NCBI GenBank assembly: GCA_023406915.1
Contig: JAEXTR010000341.1
Coordinates: 1 to 16,213, forward strand
Direction of reading: 5' to 3'
Length of the DNA: 16,213 bases
Source: Bacteroidota bacterium
GTDB lineage: Bacteria > Bacteroidota > Ignavibacteria > Ignavibacteriales > Ignavibacteriaceae
Shown: positions 1 through 7,626 of the stretch, piece by piece
Position numbering within the stretch: the first letter of the stretch is position 1
Layout: the number at the start of each line of letters is the position of its first letter
Translations under genes and position numbers: made by a program
The notes under the pieces: generated by a model
What the model saw: only the letters and a program-made list of their open reading frames with translations
What the model was told of the DNA's origin: nothing
Database searches by the model: none

Positions 1-449
1 TTGGTCTTGGGATTCAACTTCCCGAATATGTGGAAGAAATCACCGAGGTTAAGGTTGATCCAAATCGTTTGGTGCGTGTGAACATCAATGATATGGGAAA
101 GGTGCTCTTTGGTTATGGCAAGAATCCGGATAATGAACTGGAGTTTAAGCTTATCCAAAAGACCATCGTTGAAATTCTTACGAAAAGAATTGACCAACCT
201 GAGAATAAAAAGATCATTGTATCGTTAAAAACAGCACGGTTAACGAAGTATAATGTTTATCTTCAGGCGCTTGATGCAATCAAGTCTGGATATAAACAAG
301 TTCGTGACGCTCGTGCAATGCAATTATCGGGTAAGAAGTTTGACGCTCTTGATGATGGTGATCCTGTAAAGGAACAGGTGAAGAAAGAAATCCCTGTGGT
401 TATTTCCCTGGCTGAACCTGAAAAAGTAACGTCACAAACGGCTAATTAG
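1..449 (+). CDS. exbD: ExbD/TolR-family biopolymer transport protein, 5' truncated by window edge
   Basis: This is the periplasmic part of an ExbD/TolR-type protein, the proton-channel partner of ExbB that energises TonB-dependent outer-membrane transport. The frame is open from base 3 to the left edge and reads GLGIQLPEYVEEITEVKV, so the in-frame GTG at position 30 is not the real start; the cytoplasmic N-terminus and single membrane helix lie outside the window. The 'I-LPE' junction is the usual post-helix segment of ExbD. The C-terminal end (RDARAMQ...IPVVISLAEPEK) matches the long tail I know from Bacteroidota ExbD proteins. It stops at 447-449, 11 bases before the next exbD, which has a GAGG-type ribosome site. 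This is probably the first of a tandem exbD pair behind exbB. The family is clear; the transported substrate cannot be told. Confidence 0.9.
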   Translation, partial: GLGIQLPEYVEEITEVKVDPNRLVRVNINDMGKVLFGYGKNPDNELEFKLIQKTIVEILTKRIDQPENKKIIVSLKTARLTKYNVYLQALDAIKSGYKQVRDARAMQLSGKKFDALDDGDPVKEQVKKEIPVVISLAEPEKVTSQTAN

Positions 450-460
450 AGGAGTGAGAT

Positions 461-901
461 ATGCAGTTTGAAAAGAAAAGATCTGGTACTAAGACTGAAA
501 TCCCAACCGCCTCCATGCCGGACATTATCTTCATGTTGTTGCTCTTCTTCATGGTGACAACAACGCTTCGTGAAGTTACGGTTAGGGTATCATTTAAATT
601 GCCTGAAGCTGAAGCAGTTGAAAAAATTGAAAATAAACGTCTTGTTTCCTATATCTATGTCGGGGTCGGAGTACATGGTCCTAACACGATACAGATAAAT
701 GACAACATCATTGCTGAGAAACAGAAAGTATATGATGTCATGAGTGTAAAACGCTCTGAATTACCTAATGTGATTGTTTCCTTGCGTGTGGACAAGCAAT
801 CCGATATGGGTGAAGTTCTTGATATCCAGCAGGAACTTAGGAAAGCAGGTTGTTTGCGACTCAGTTACTCAACTATGTTTAAGGCTCCTTCGCAGTCATA
901 A
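461..901 (+). CDS. exbD: ExbD/TolR-family biopolymer transport protein (second copy)
   Basis: A 146-residue ExbD-family protein, complete, close to the usual 130-150 residues. A short basic cytoplasmic N-terminus (residues 1-18) is followed by one membrane helix at about 20-38, MPDIIFMLLLFFMVTTTL. This carries the conserved proton-relay aspartate, D21, and the family's FFMVTTT ending. The rest is periplasmic. It lacks the long 'RD...ISLAEP' tail of the upstream copy and ends with a degenerate version of the fold, so the two are divergent paralogues, not a recent duplication. It starts at ATG 461 behind AGAGGAG. No TonB gene follows: an intrinsic terminator lies 24 bases after the stop, so this gene closes the operon. 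It likely forms heteromeric ExbB-ExbD-ExbD complexes with the upstream product; that is inference from adjacency. Confidence 0.93.
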   Translation: MQFEKKRSGTKTEIPTASMPDIIFMLLLFFMVTTTLREVTVRVSFKLPEAEAVEKIENKRLVSYIYVGVGVHGPNTIQINDNIIAEKQKVYDVMSVKRSELPNVIVSLRVDKQSDMGEVLDIQQELRKAGCLRLSYSTMFKAPSQS

Positions 902-925
902 AATGACCTGAAGTGAATTACAAAG

Positions 926-957
926 GCAGATGGGGTTTTCCTCATCTGCTTTTTTTA
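926..957 (+). terminator. Intrinsic terminator after the exbD pair
   Basis: The left arm at 926-935 (GCAGATGGGG) pairs with the right arm at 940-949 (CCTCATCTGC): ten base pairs including one G-T, closed by a TTTT loop. A run of seven T follows at 950-956. It separates the exbD operon from yqeY. Confidence 0.92.
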
Positions 958-988
958 TATTCTGTTTTTCCATTGTAGAGGTGAATAT

Positions 989-1435
989 ATGAGTTTGAAA
1001 GATACTATTAGTGAGCAGATGAAGTCTGCAATGAAATCTGGTGATAAGAATCGTCTTGAAACGCTCCGGTCAGTAAGAGCCATGATACTTGAGTTTGAGA
1101 AGAGCGGAGCTGAGAAGGAACTGACACCCGATGCGGAGTTAACTATTGTAAATGCAGCAGTTAAAAAACGCAAGGAATCGGCTGAGCTCTACCGCAATGG
1201 AAATAGAATTGATTTAGCAGAGAAGGAAGAGGCTGAGCTGGCCGTACTAATGGAATTTCTTCCTAAGCAGTTTTCCGATAGTGAAGCTGAGGATTTTATC
1301 CGTAATCTTGCCACAGAACTTGGTGTCTCCGGCAAGGCTGATTTTGGAAAACTGATGTCAGCATCCGCCAAAGCACTGAAAGGAAAGTATGAAGGTGCCA
1401 AAGTGAAGACCATTGTGGAGAGGATACTTTCCTGA
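989..1435 (+). CDS. yqeY: GatB/YqeY domain protein
   Basis: A 148-residue YqeY-family protein, the usual full length. The family is a stand-alone relative of the C-terminal tRNA-binding domain of GatB, the amidotransferase subunit, and is assumed to act on tRNA, though its cellular role is not firmly known. Visible signatures are the N-terminal helix with KSGDKNRLETLRSVRAMI, the conserved middle KKRKESAELYRNGNR, the EFLPKQ turn that separates the two helical subdomains, and the C-terminal GKADFGKLM...LKGKYEGA segment. It starts at ATG 989 with a GAGGTG ribosome site about six bases upstream, directly after the exbD terminator, so it is probably the first gene of the following transcription unit. 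It ends one base before the likely start of the cvpA-family gene. Confidence 0.95.
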   Translation: MSLKDTISEQMKSAMKSGDKNRLETLRSVRAMILEFEKSGAEKELTPDAELTIVNAAVKKRKESAELYRNGNRIDLAEKEEAELAVLMEFLPKQFSDSEAEDFIRNLATELGVSGKADFGKLMSASAKALKGKYEGAKVKTIVERILS

Positions 1436-1436
1436 T

Positions 1437-1970
1437 ATGACGTTACTCGATGTCGTCATAGCGATAGTTCTAATCATCGCCGTGCTACTTGGCCTTAAAG
1501 ATGGATTTGTCAGGCGAATGGTCGGAACTCTTGGGATTATTTTTACTATCTATCTGATGATTCGTTTCTCTAATCCGTTTGGTGAGTATATCTTTGAGCA
1601 ATTTGGCATTGAGCTCTACTTTGCATCATTTCTGGCTGCGGTATTCATTTTCTTCACCGGTTTTTTCATAACAGCAGTATTAAAGCGGGTAATACATCCG
1701 TTTAACAAGTTTAATAATGTCATTAATCAACTACTGGGTGGAGTTGTCAGCTTTTTTCAGGTACTTTTCTTCCTCAGCATTTTCCTGCTGATTCTCAGGA
1801 TATTTAACGTACCGTCAAAAGATACTGCTGCATCATCCCTGTTTTATAATGACGTTTCGGGATTTGTTGTTTATGTTTATGATTCATTTGGTGAGTTTAC
1901 TCCATCGACTACTGATTATATCAGGAGTGAACTCAAACAGGAAGTTAGTAAATACATAGATTCGGAATAA
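1437..1970 (+). CDS. CvpA-family inner-membrane protein
   Basis: A 177-residue polytopic membrane protein of the CvpA (colicin V production) family, whose molecular function is unsettled. I place the start at ATG 1437: it gives MTLLDVVIAIVLIIAVLLGL, the classic family N-terminus, followed by KDGFVRRMVG. An in-frame GTG at 1413 would only add eight residues inside yqeY. Predicted helices lie at about 3-20, 28-44, 60-82 and 99-123, with the conserved INQLLGG turn before the fourth; the C-terminal 50 residues are soluble. A GGAGAGGA site ends about 13 bases upstream, inside yqeY, suggesting translational coupling. The stop is five bases before mutS2. cvpA next to mutS2 is also known from Firmicutes. 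The family call is good, the role is not. Confidence 0.86.
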   Translation: MTLLDVVIAIVLIIAVLLGLKDGFVRRMVGTLGIIFTIYLMIRFSNPFGEYIFEQFGIELYFASFLAAVFIFFTGFFITAVLKRVIHPFNKFNNVINQLLGGVVSFFQVLFFLSIFLLILRIFNVPSKDTAASSLFYNDVSGFVVYVYDSFGEFTPSTTDYIRSELKQEVSKYIDSE

Positions 1971-1975
1971 CCTCA

Positions 1976-4324
1976 GTGACACCTTCTCAAACGCTTGAAA
2001 AGCTAGAATTCTCTAAAGTACTTTCCTTCATTTCTCAATATGCACTTACCAGTCCGGGTAAGCATCGTATACTAAATACCTTACCTTTCTCTGCGAGGAT
2101 TGATGCTGAAAGAGCTGGTGGCCTGGTCAGCGAAGCAAAATCCTTACTTACTGATCAGTCCGAACCACCCTTTGAAGCGGCCGAAGATATCTCTGAATCA
2201 CTCTCAGTTTCACTTATTGATGGAGCAATGCTCTCTCCTAGACAAATTCTTCAGGTACTCGGACTTGCAACCCAATCACGGATGTTAAAGCACTATTTTA
2301 AAGAAAACAGAGAGCATGCCGAAGGACTTTACAATATTTCTTTGGGGCTTTTCGCTGATACGATTTTCGAAAAAAATATTTCAAAAATTCTGGATGATGA
2401 AGGAAACATAAAGGATAATGCTTCAAAACAACTTTCTGAAATACGAGCTCAGATCAGAGATAAAAATGAGGAACTGCGGAAAGTCGTTGGCAAAATCGTT
2501 CGCTCATTGAAGGATCAGGAAATTACCAGAGATGATTATATCACTCTCCGCGAGGGCAGGGTTGTTGTACCCGTTAAGGCAGAGTATAAACGGCAGTTAA
2601 AGGGGTTTATTCATTCAGAATCCGCAACAGGTCAGACTGTTTATATCGAGCCAGAAGAAACTCTATATCTCAATAACGAGATTGTTTCGCTCGGCTTTGC
2701 TGAGAAACGCGAATCCGACAGACTATTGAAGTCACTTACCTCAATGATAGGTGAGTATTCGGGATCATTAAACCAGTCATTGCTGGCTGTGGCTCATATG
2801 GATGCTGTATTTGCAGCTGCAAAGTACTCTGTTTCTGTTATAGGTTCTTTCCCATTGTTTACTGACGATTCCTCATTCAAAATCTATAAGGGAAGGCATC
2901 CTATCCTTCTTAAGCGCATTGGGCGTGATGCTACTATCCCATTCGATTTAGAGTTGGATCAGTCAGGTGTGTTAGTAGTTACGGGTCCTAACGCAGGTGG
3001 TAAGACAGTCGTCCTGAAGAGTATCGGTTTGCTCTCGCTTCTTGCTCAGAGTGGTTTTCATGTTCCTGTTGATCCTGACTCTGTGTTCAGATTCTTTCAT
3101 CAGGTTTTCGTCGATATCGGTGATGCTCAATCGATTGAGAACGATCTCTCCACTTTCAGTTCGCATCTTTCGAATATCAATCAGATTATGCGTAGTGCAA
3201 CCTCGGAGGATTTGGTGTTGCTTGATGAGATTGGCACTGGAACTGATCCGATTGCTGGAGGTGCTATTGCAACCGCTGTTCTGAGGCATTTCGCACAAAA
3301 CAGGACGATGACTATTGCCTCTACCCACCATGGAGAATTGAAAATCCTTGCACAGACCACATCTGGTTTTTATAATGCATCAATGGAATTTGACCTGAAA
3401 GATATTAAACCTGCCTATAGATTTCGTCAGGGGGTACCTGGTTCAAGTTATGCATTTGAAATTGCCCAAAGGATTGGTATACCTGATGCGATAATTGAAG
3501 AAGCAAAGTCCTACATTCAGCAAGACAGACGAGATATTGAGAAGATATTTAAGGAACTTGATGAACAGACTACACTCCTTCGGTCACAAATCCGTCAATC
3601 CGACCTGGAGAATACCAGATTAAGGGGGCTGACCTCCCTGTATGATCAAAAAGTAAAAGACTTTGAAAACCAGCGAAAAAAGGCACTTAATCAGCAGAAA
3701 TATGAGCTTGGGAAATACCTGCTGGAAGTGAAAACCGAATTTAAGGCAGCACTAGCTGCAATGAGGGAGCAAAGGGAAGAAAAAAATCCAAGGAAAACCG
3801 TTCAGAATATTATTGACGGCGTCTCTGAAAGAATCAATAATATTTCTGAACAAACTATTGATTTATCTCAAAAAAAGTATGATTTTTCAACCGGCGATTT
3901 CGTTTTTCTTCGGGATGGAAGGGCAGCAGCCAAAATCGTTGAATTAAACCATTCAAAGGGTACTGCTGTTCTCCTTATAGGTGATATCAGAGTTCAGGCT
4001 CAGATCAGTGAACTGACTCCTGCCGATAAATCCGAAGTGAAAGCACAATCAAGAAACAGGTTCAGCGAAACCTCCAGAGATGCTGCAATCCGTATTGATA
4101 TACGGGGCAAGAAACCTGAAGAAGTACAGCATGAGCTGCTTCGTTTCCTTGATGATGCTTACGTCAACGGTATCGAGCGCCTTGAAATTCTTCATGGAAA
4201 GGGCACCGGCGTTCTTAAAGCGATGGTGCATCAACTGCTGAAAGAACAGCCAAATGTGAAGAAATTCTATTATGCTCATATTGAGCTGGGCGGCGATGGT
4301 GTTACTGTAGTCGAACTAAATTAA
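1976..4324 (+). CDS. mutS2: MutS2 ATPase/endonuclease with C-terminal Smr domain
   Basis: A 782-residue, full-length MutS2. It lacks the mismatch-recognition domains of MutS1. Residues 1 to about 310 are the core/lever helices; the ABC-type ATPase follows with Walker A GPNAGGKT at 337-344 and Walker B/D-loop LLDEIGTGTDP around D417-E418. A long coiled coil spans roughly 510-620, then a small basic region. The C-terminal Smr nuclease domain (706-782) keeps both motifs, IDIRG (D708) and HGKGTG (740-745), so ATPase and nuclease both look intact. Family members suppress recombination (Helicobacter) or bind collided ribosomes (Bacillus). It begins with GTG 1976, five bases after the cvpA-family stop and without an obvious Shine-Dalgarno, so translation is probably coupled. 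accC follows after six bases. Confidence 0.98.
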   Translation: MTPSQTLEKLEFSKVLSFISQYALTSPGKHRILNTLPFSARIDAERAGGLVSEAKSLLTDQSEPPFEAAEDISESLSVSLIDGAMLSPRQILQVLGLATQSRMLKHYFKENREHAEGLYNISLGLFADTIFEKNISKILDDEGNIKDNASKQLSEIRAQIRDKNEELRKVVGKIVRSLKDQEITRDDYITLREGRVVVPVKAEYKRQLKGFIHSESATGQTVYIEPEETLYLNNEIVSLGFAEKRESDRLLKSLTSMIGEYSGSLNQSLLAVAHMDAVFAAAKYSVSVIGSFPLFTDDSSFKIYKGRHPILLKRIGRDATIPFDLELDQSGVLVVTGPNAGGKTVVLKSIGLLSLLAQSGFHVPVDPDSVFRFFHQVFVDIGDAQSIENDLSTFSSHLSNINQIMRSATSEDLVLLDEIGTGTDPIAGGAIATAVLRHFAQNRTMTIASTHHGELKILAQTTSGFYNASMEFDLKDIKPAYRFRQGVPGSSYAFEIAQRIGIPDAIIEEAKSYIQQDRRDIEKIFKELDEQTTLLRSQIRQSDLENTRLRGLTSLYDQKVKDFENQRKKALNQQKYELGKYLLEVKTEFKAALAAMREQREEKNPRKTVQNIIDGVSERINNISEQTIDLSQKKYDFSTGDFVFLRDGRAAAKIVELNHSKGTAVLLIGDIRVQAQISELTPADKSEVKAQSRNRFSETSRDAAIRIDIRGKKPEEVQHELLRFLDDAYVNGIERLEILHGKGTGVLKAMVHQLLKEQPNVKKFYYAHIELGGDGVTVVELN

Positions 4325-4330
4325 CCGGTA

Positions 4331-5830
4331 ATGTTCAAAAAAATATTGATTGTTAACCGCGGCGAGATCGCGGTTAGAATTATTCGTGCCTGTCGCGAAC
4401 TTGGCATCCAGTCGGCTGCCTTGTTTTCGCGTCCTGATGCAGCTGCCTTGCATACCCGTATGGCTGATGAGTCATATTTAATCGGTGAGGCGCTGCCCGC
4501 TGACTCCTACCTAAACATCCCAAAAATAATTGCCTTGGCAAAAGAGATCGGTGCTGATGCAATCCATCCCGGATATGGTTTTCTTTCCGAACGTGCTGCA
4601 TTCATCGCAGCGGTTGAGAGTGAAGGGATTACTTTTATTGGACCATCTTCCAAATCGGTTGAGATGATGGGAAGTAAGATCGCTGCAAGATCGCTGATGA
4701 TGCAATATGATGTGCCTGTTGTACCTGGTACAGCAGAACCTGTACGATCATTTGATGAGGCGCTACCTGTTGCTGAAAATATCGGATATCCCGTCTTAAT
4801 CAAAGCTTCAGCTGGTGGTGGTGGGAAGGGAATGAGAAAGGTTGCTTCTGCTTCTGAGCTCAAGGAAGCAATCGACTCAGCAGGAAGGGAAGCTTTAAAG
4901 GCATTCGGCGATGCCGCGGTGTATATTGAGAAATTTATTGATAATCCCAAGCATATTGAAGTACAGATTTTGGCGGATCATCATGGTAATTATGCTCACG
5001 TTTTTGAGAGGGAATGTTCCGTTCAGCGTAGACATCAAAAAATAGTTGAAGAGGCCCCTTCATCCTATGTAGATGAAGCTACCCGCCAAAAGATTACCCA
5101 TGCAGCAATACAGGCTGCCAAAGCCTGCCAGTACACCAATGCTGGAACCATTGAATTCCTCATGGATGCAAACCGGAATTTCTATTTCCTCGAGATGAAT
5201 ACCAGGCTGCAGGTTGAGCACCCGGTTACAGAAATGATCTCCGGCATCGACCTTGTAAAGGAGCAGATTTCAATAGCTGCGGGTAACCCACTTTCATTCA
5301 GACAGGAAGATTTGACAATTCGTGGTCATGCTATCGAGGCAAGAGTATACGCTGAGGATCCTGACAATAATTTTCTGCCAACTACCGGAATAGTTGAGTA
5401 TCTCCGCAGGCAAAGCGGCCCAGGAGAGCGTGTAGACGAAGGTATTGATGTAGGCTCTCCTGTCACAATGTTTTATGACCCTTTGCTTTCAAAGATAACC
5501 GGATATGGCAGAGACAGAGAGGAAGCGACAGCGAGACTGAAACGTGCACTTGCTGAATATCATATTGCAGGGATTCAAACTAACCTGCCATTACTAATAT
5601 GGGTGCTGAGGAACAAAACCTTCCTTTCTGGTAACTATTCGATCGCTATGATCGAAGAGGAGTTTTTACCACTGCTCCCGGGTAAGTGGAGACAAACAGA
5701 TGATCTTGATGCTGAAAAGGCAAGTGCTTTATTGCACACTCTTTTAAGACACGACCGTACCACAAAACTGACCGCAGTTTCAGTGAGACGCAAACAGTCT
5801 AAAGAATGGAGGGAGCAATACTATGAATGA
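4331..5830 (+). CDS. accC: Acetyl/propionyl-CoA carboxylase biotin carboxylase subunit
   Basis: ATP- and bicarbonate-dependent carboxylation of the biotin carried by a BCCP, the first half-reaction of acyl-CoA carboxylases. The N-terminus MFKKILIVNRGEIAVRI is the family opening. The ATP-grasp glycine loop KASAGGGGKGM lies at 158-168, the ECSVQRRHQK block contains the conserved lysine near 237, and EMNTRLQVEHP at 288-298 carries E288, N290, R292 and E296, numbered as in Escherichia coli AccC. At 499 residues it is about 50 longer than E. coli AccC. The extra C-terminus plus a BT-like N-terminus on the next protein suggest an alpha chain of the propionyl/acetyl-CoA carboxylase type split into two genes. 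It overlaps the carrier gene by eight bases. The carboxyltransferase partner is not in this window, so the acyl-CoA substrate is undecided. Confidence 0.95.
   Translation: MFKKILIVNRGEIAVRIIRACRELGIQSAALFSRPDAAALHTRMADESYLIGEALPADSYLNIPKIIALAKEIGADAIHPGYGFLSERAAFIAAVESEGITFIGPSSKSVEMMGSKIAARSLMMQYDVPVVPGTAEPVRSFDEALPVAENIGYPVLIKASAGGGGKGMRKVASASELKEAIDSAGREALKAFGDAAVYIEKFIDNPKHIEVQILADHHGNYAHVFERECSVQRRHQKIVEEAPSSYVDEATRQKITHAAIQAAKACQYTNAGTIEFLMDANRNFYFLEMNTRLQVEHPVTEMISGIDLVKEQISIAAGNPLSFRQEDLTIRGHAIEARVYAEDPDNNFLPTTGIVEYLRRQSGPGERVDEGIDVGSPVTMFYDPLLSKITGYGRDREEATARLKRALAEYHIAGIQTNLPLLIWVLRNKTFLSGNYSIAMIEEEFLPLLPGKWRQTDDLDAEKASALLHTLLRHDRTTKLTAVSVRRKQSKEWREQYYE
5808..5813 (+). promoter_or_regulatory. 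Strong ribosome binding site for the biotin carrier gene, inside accC
   Basis: GGAGGG sits nine bases before ATG 5823, within the last codons of accC. It shows that the carrier is initiated independently, which argues against a frameshifted single gene. Confidence 0.75.
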
Positions 5831-6326
5831 ATATAGCACTACTGTCAACATGAATGATTATACGATTACTATCAATCAGGCAGGTTCGATATTTCTAAAT
5901 GGTGAGCAGGTTGATACAGAACTTACTGTGCTGATTAATGCACAATATCTTCTCAGGCTGGGGAGCAAAACATATACGGTTACCCGTTCCTATGCAGGCA
6001 GTGGAAAAACCGGATACTATATCGACGGTAACTATTACGAAACTGAAGTCTTCAGCAAACTGGAGAAAATAGCATCAGCTATTGTCAAACTACAGAAAAA
6101 AGAGCACCATAGGTCGGAAGTGAAGAGTCCAATGCCTGGACTCGTACTTAAACTCCGGAAAAAAGTGGGGGAGTATGTAGAGTTTGGTGACTCGGTTATG
6201 ATCCTTGAGGCAATGAAAATGGAGAATGATATTAAATCACCATACTCGGGTATATTAAAAAAGATCTATGTCAGTGAGGGTGACGCCGTAGAAAAAGGTG
6301 CACTTCTCTTTTATCTCGAACAATGA
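5823..6326 (+). CDS. Biotin carboxyl carrier protein of acyl-CoA carboxylase
   Basis: A 167-residue carrier that shuttles carboxybiotin between the biotin carboxylase encoded just upstream and a carboxyltransferase. The C-terminal biotinyl domain covers about 97-167: VKSPMPGLVLKL opens it and EAMKMEN carries the biotinylated lysine, K132. Residues 1 to about 90 form a beta-rich region (YTITINQAGSIFLNG, then YYIDGNYYETEVF) that resembles the biotin-transfer linker found between the two catalytic domains in fused propionyl-CoA carboxylase alpha chains, and is unlike the Ala/Pro-rich linker of Escherichia coli AccB. Start ATG 5823 has a strong ribosome site and overlaps the accC stop (ATGAATGA). 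Its end is 43 bases before the fadL-like start. Confidence 0.93.
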   Translation: MNEYSTTVNMNDYTITINQAGSIFLNGEQVDTELTVLINAQYLLRLGSKTYTVTRSYAGSGKTGYYIDGNYYETEVFSKLEKIASAIVKLQKKEHHRSEVKSPMPGLVLKLRKKVGEYVEFGDSVMILEAMKMENDIKSPYSGILKKIYVSEGDAVEKGALLFYLEQ

Positions 6327-6359
6327 TCTATCTGTAATTATAAACAAACATCCAAAGAC

Positions 6360-6365
6360 AGGAGG
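6360..6365 (+). promoter_or_regulatory. Ribosome binding site fixing the FadL-like start
   Basis: A perfect AGGAGG lies four bases before GTG 6370, just where a good signal peptide begins. A longer in-frame start at GTG 6298 would overlap the carrier gene and put a polar stretch before the signal peptide. Confidence 0.7.
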
Positions 6366-6369
6366 CAGA

Positions 6370-7611
6370 GTGAGAATAATCTTAACTCTCTTTACAGGCA
6401 TTCTTTTATTCGCTACAACCGTGCATGCCGGCGGTTTTCAGTTAAATGAGCATAATGCCCGTGCAATGGCTATGGGCGGCGCATTTACTGCGATTGCGAA
6501 TGATGCTTCGGCATTATATTTCAACACCGCAGGAATTACGCAGCAAACAGGCCTCAGACTTATGCTGGGAACAGCACTGATCAGACCTCAGGTAACGTTC
6601 CGTGGTCCATCACCCTCTATCAATGAGAACAAGCCCAAAGATGCAATCTCATTCCCATCCCACCTTCATGCAACTCTACAGTTATCAGATCACTTTTGGG
6701 TTGGCCTAAGTGTTAATAATCCATTTGGTTCAGGTACTGAATGGGATAAGAACTGGGTAGGCAGGTTCGTGAATACTGAGACTAAACTGCGCACCTACAG
6801 CTTCAATCCATCAATCGCTTACAAGTTTGATGACGAACTGAGTATTGGTTTTGGTTTTTATTATAATTTGGCAACGGTTGTCATTGAGAAGGCACGTAAT
6901 CTGGCTCCATTTAATGCAGAAGCCCTCATTCGCCTTGAAGGGGATGAAACATCTGCATTTGGATGGAATATCGGCGTTCTGGGACAGCCATTGAAGGATT
7001 TTACAGTTGGTATTGTTTACAAAAGTAAAATAAACTACGAATTCTCAGGTACAGCGAAGTCAACTGCACCAGCTGCTTTCAGTGCATTATTGCCAAATGG
7101 CAATGTTAAAGCAAAGCTTACCACACCAGATCAGTTGATTTTTGGTCTGGGATACAAAATTACTCCGGATTGGATTGTTGCTGGTGATGCGCAATTCGTA
7201 TTCTGGAAAACCTACGATAAGCTTGCCGCTGATTTTGAAGACCCCAAGTTTCCGGATCTGAATACACCAAGAATGTATGAAGATACGTACATTCTTCGCC
7301 TCGGTACTGAATATCAGTTTTCGAAGGCATTAAGAGTGGGTATTGGTTTTATGTATGATAATAGCCCGATTCCGGATGAACACCTCGATACTTCTATCCC
7401 GGATTCCGACAGATTTGGGTACTCAGTTGGTGCTGGTCTTACTTTCTTTAAAGGCGTTGAGCTTTATGTATCCTACAGGTATCTGACTTTCCGTGAGAGA
7501 ACTGTTACTACTTCTGAAATTGATTACTCAGGTATTGGATTCGCTCCCTACAATGGCACGTATAATACCAATGCAGATCTCCTTTCAGCATCATTATCAT
7601 TTAGCTTTTAA
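6370..7611 (+). CDS. OmpP1/FadL/TodX-family outer-membrane transporter
   Basis: A 413-residue outer-membrane beta-barrel of the family that admits long-chain fatty acids and other hydrophobic compounds. With start GTG 6370 the N-terminus MRIILTLFTGILLFATTVHA is a clean signal peptide, cleaved before GGFQLNEHNARAMAMGGAFT. That sequence is the family hallmark (GFQLNE, then AIANDASALYFNTAG), forming the N-terminal hatch that plugs the barrel. Alternating hydrophobic/aromatic strands fill the rest, and the protein ends in SASLSFSF, a terminal phenylalanine typical of the BAM assembly signal. Length is close to Escherichia coli FadL. It lies between a biotin carrier gene and an SGNH lipoprotein 15 bases downstream, pointing to lipid uptake. 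The exact substrate is unknown; aromatic hydrocarbons are the alternative (TodX/XylN branch). Confidence 0.88.
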   Translation: MRIILTLFTGILLFATTVHAGGFQLNEHNARAMAMGGAFTAIANDASALYFNTAGITQQTGLRLMLGTALIRPQVTFRGPSPSINENKPKDAISFPSHLHATLQLSDHFWVGLSVNNPFGSGTEWDKNWVGRFVNTETKLRTYSFNPSIAYKFDDELSIGFGFYYNLATVVIEKARNLAPFNAEALIRLEGDETSAFGWNIGVLGQPLKDFTVGIVYKSKINYEFSGTAKSTAPAAFSALLPNGNVKAKLTTPDQLIFGLGYKITPDWIVAGDAQFVFWKTYDKLAADFEDPKFPDLNTPRMYEDTYILRLGTEYQFSKALRVGIGFMYDNSPIPDEHLDTSIPDSDRFGYSVGAGLTFFKGVELYVSYRYLTFRERTVTTSEIDYSGIGFAPYNGTYNTNADLLSASLSFSF

Positions 7612-7626
7612 TCAGGGAGGATACAG

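Noticed and set aside
2972..3331. 119-codon minus-strand frame opposite the MutS2 ATPase motifs
   Set aside because: It is antisense to the Walker A and B region, whose strong codon constraint creates such frames; the translated protein resembles nothing I know.
4507..4950. 147-codon open frame on the minus strand inside accC
   Set aside because: It lies fully opposite a well-conserved ATP-grasp coding region, has no ribosome site, and its translation is low-complexity Ala/Ser/Pro-rich in the way antisense shadows usually are.
5801..5835. Programmed frameshift joining the biotin carboxylase and carrier frames into one protein
   Set aside because: There is no slippery heptamer at the overlap, and the carrier has its own strong ribosome site (5808-5813) nine bases before ATG 5823. 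Two separate proteins explain the sequence better.
6298..6369. Longer N-terminus for the FadL-like protein from GTG 6298
   Set aside because: It overlaps the carrier gene by 29 bases, lacks a ribosome site and would put a polar 24-residue stretch before the signal peptide; GTG 6370 has a perfect AGGAGG.
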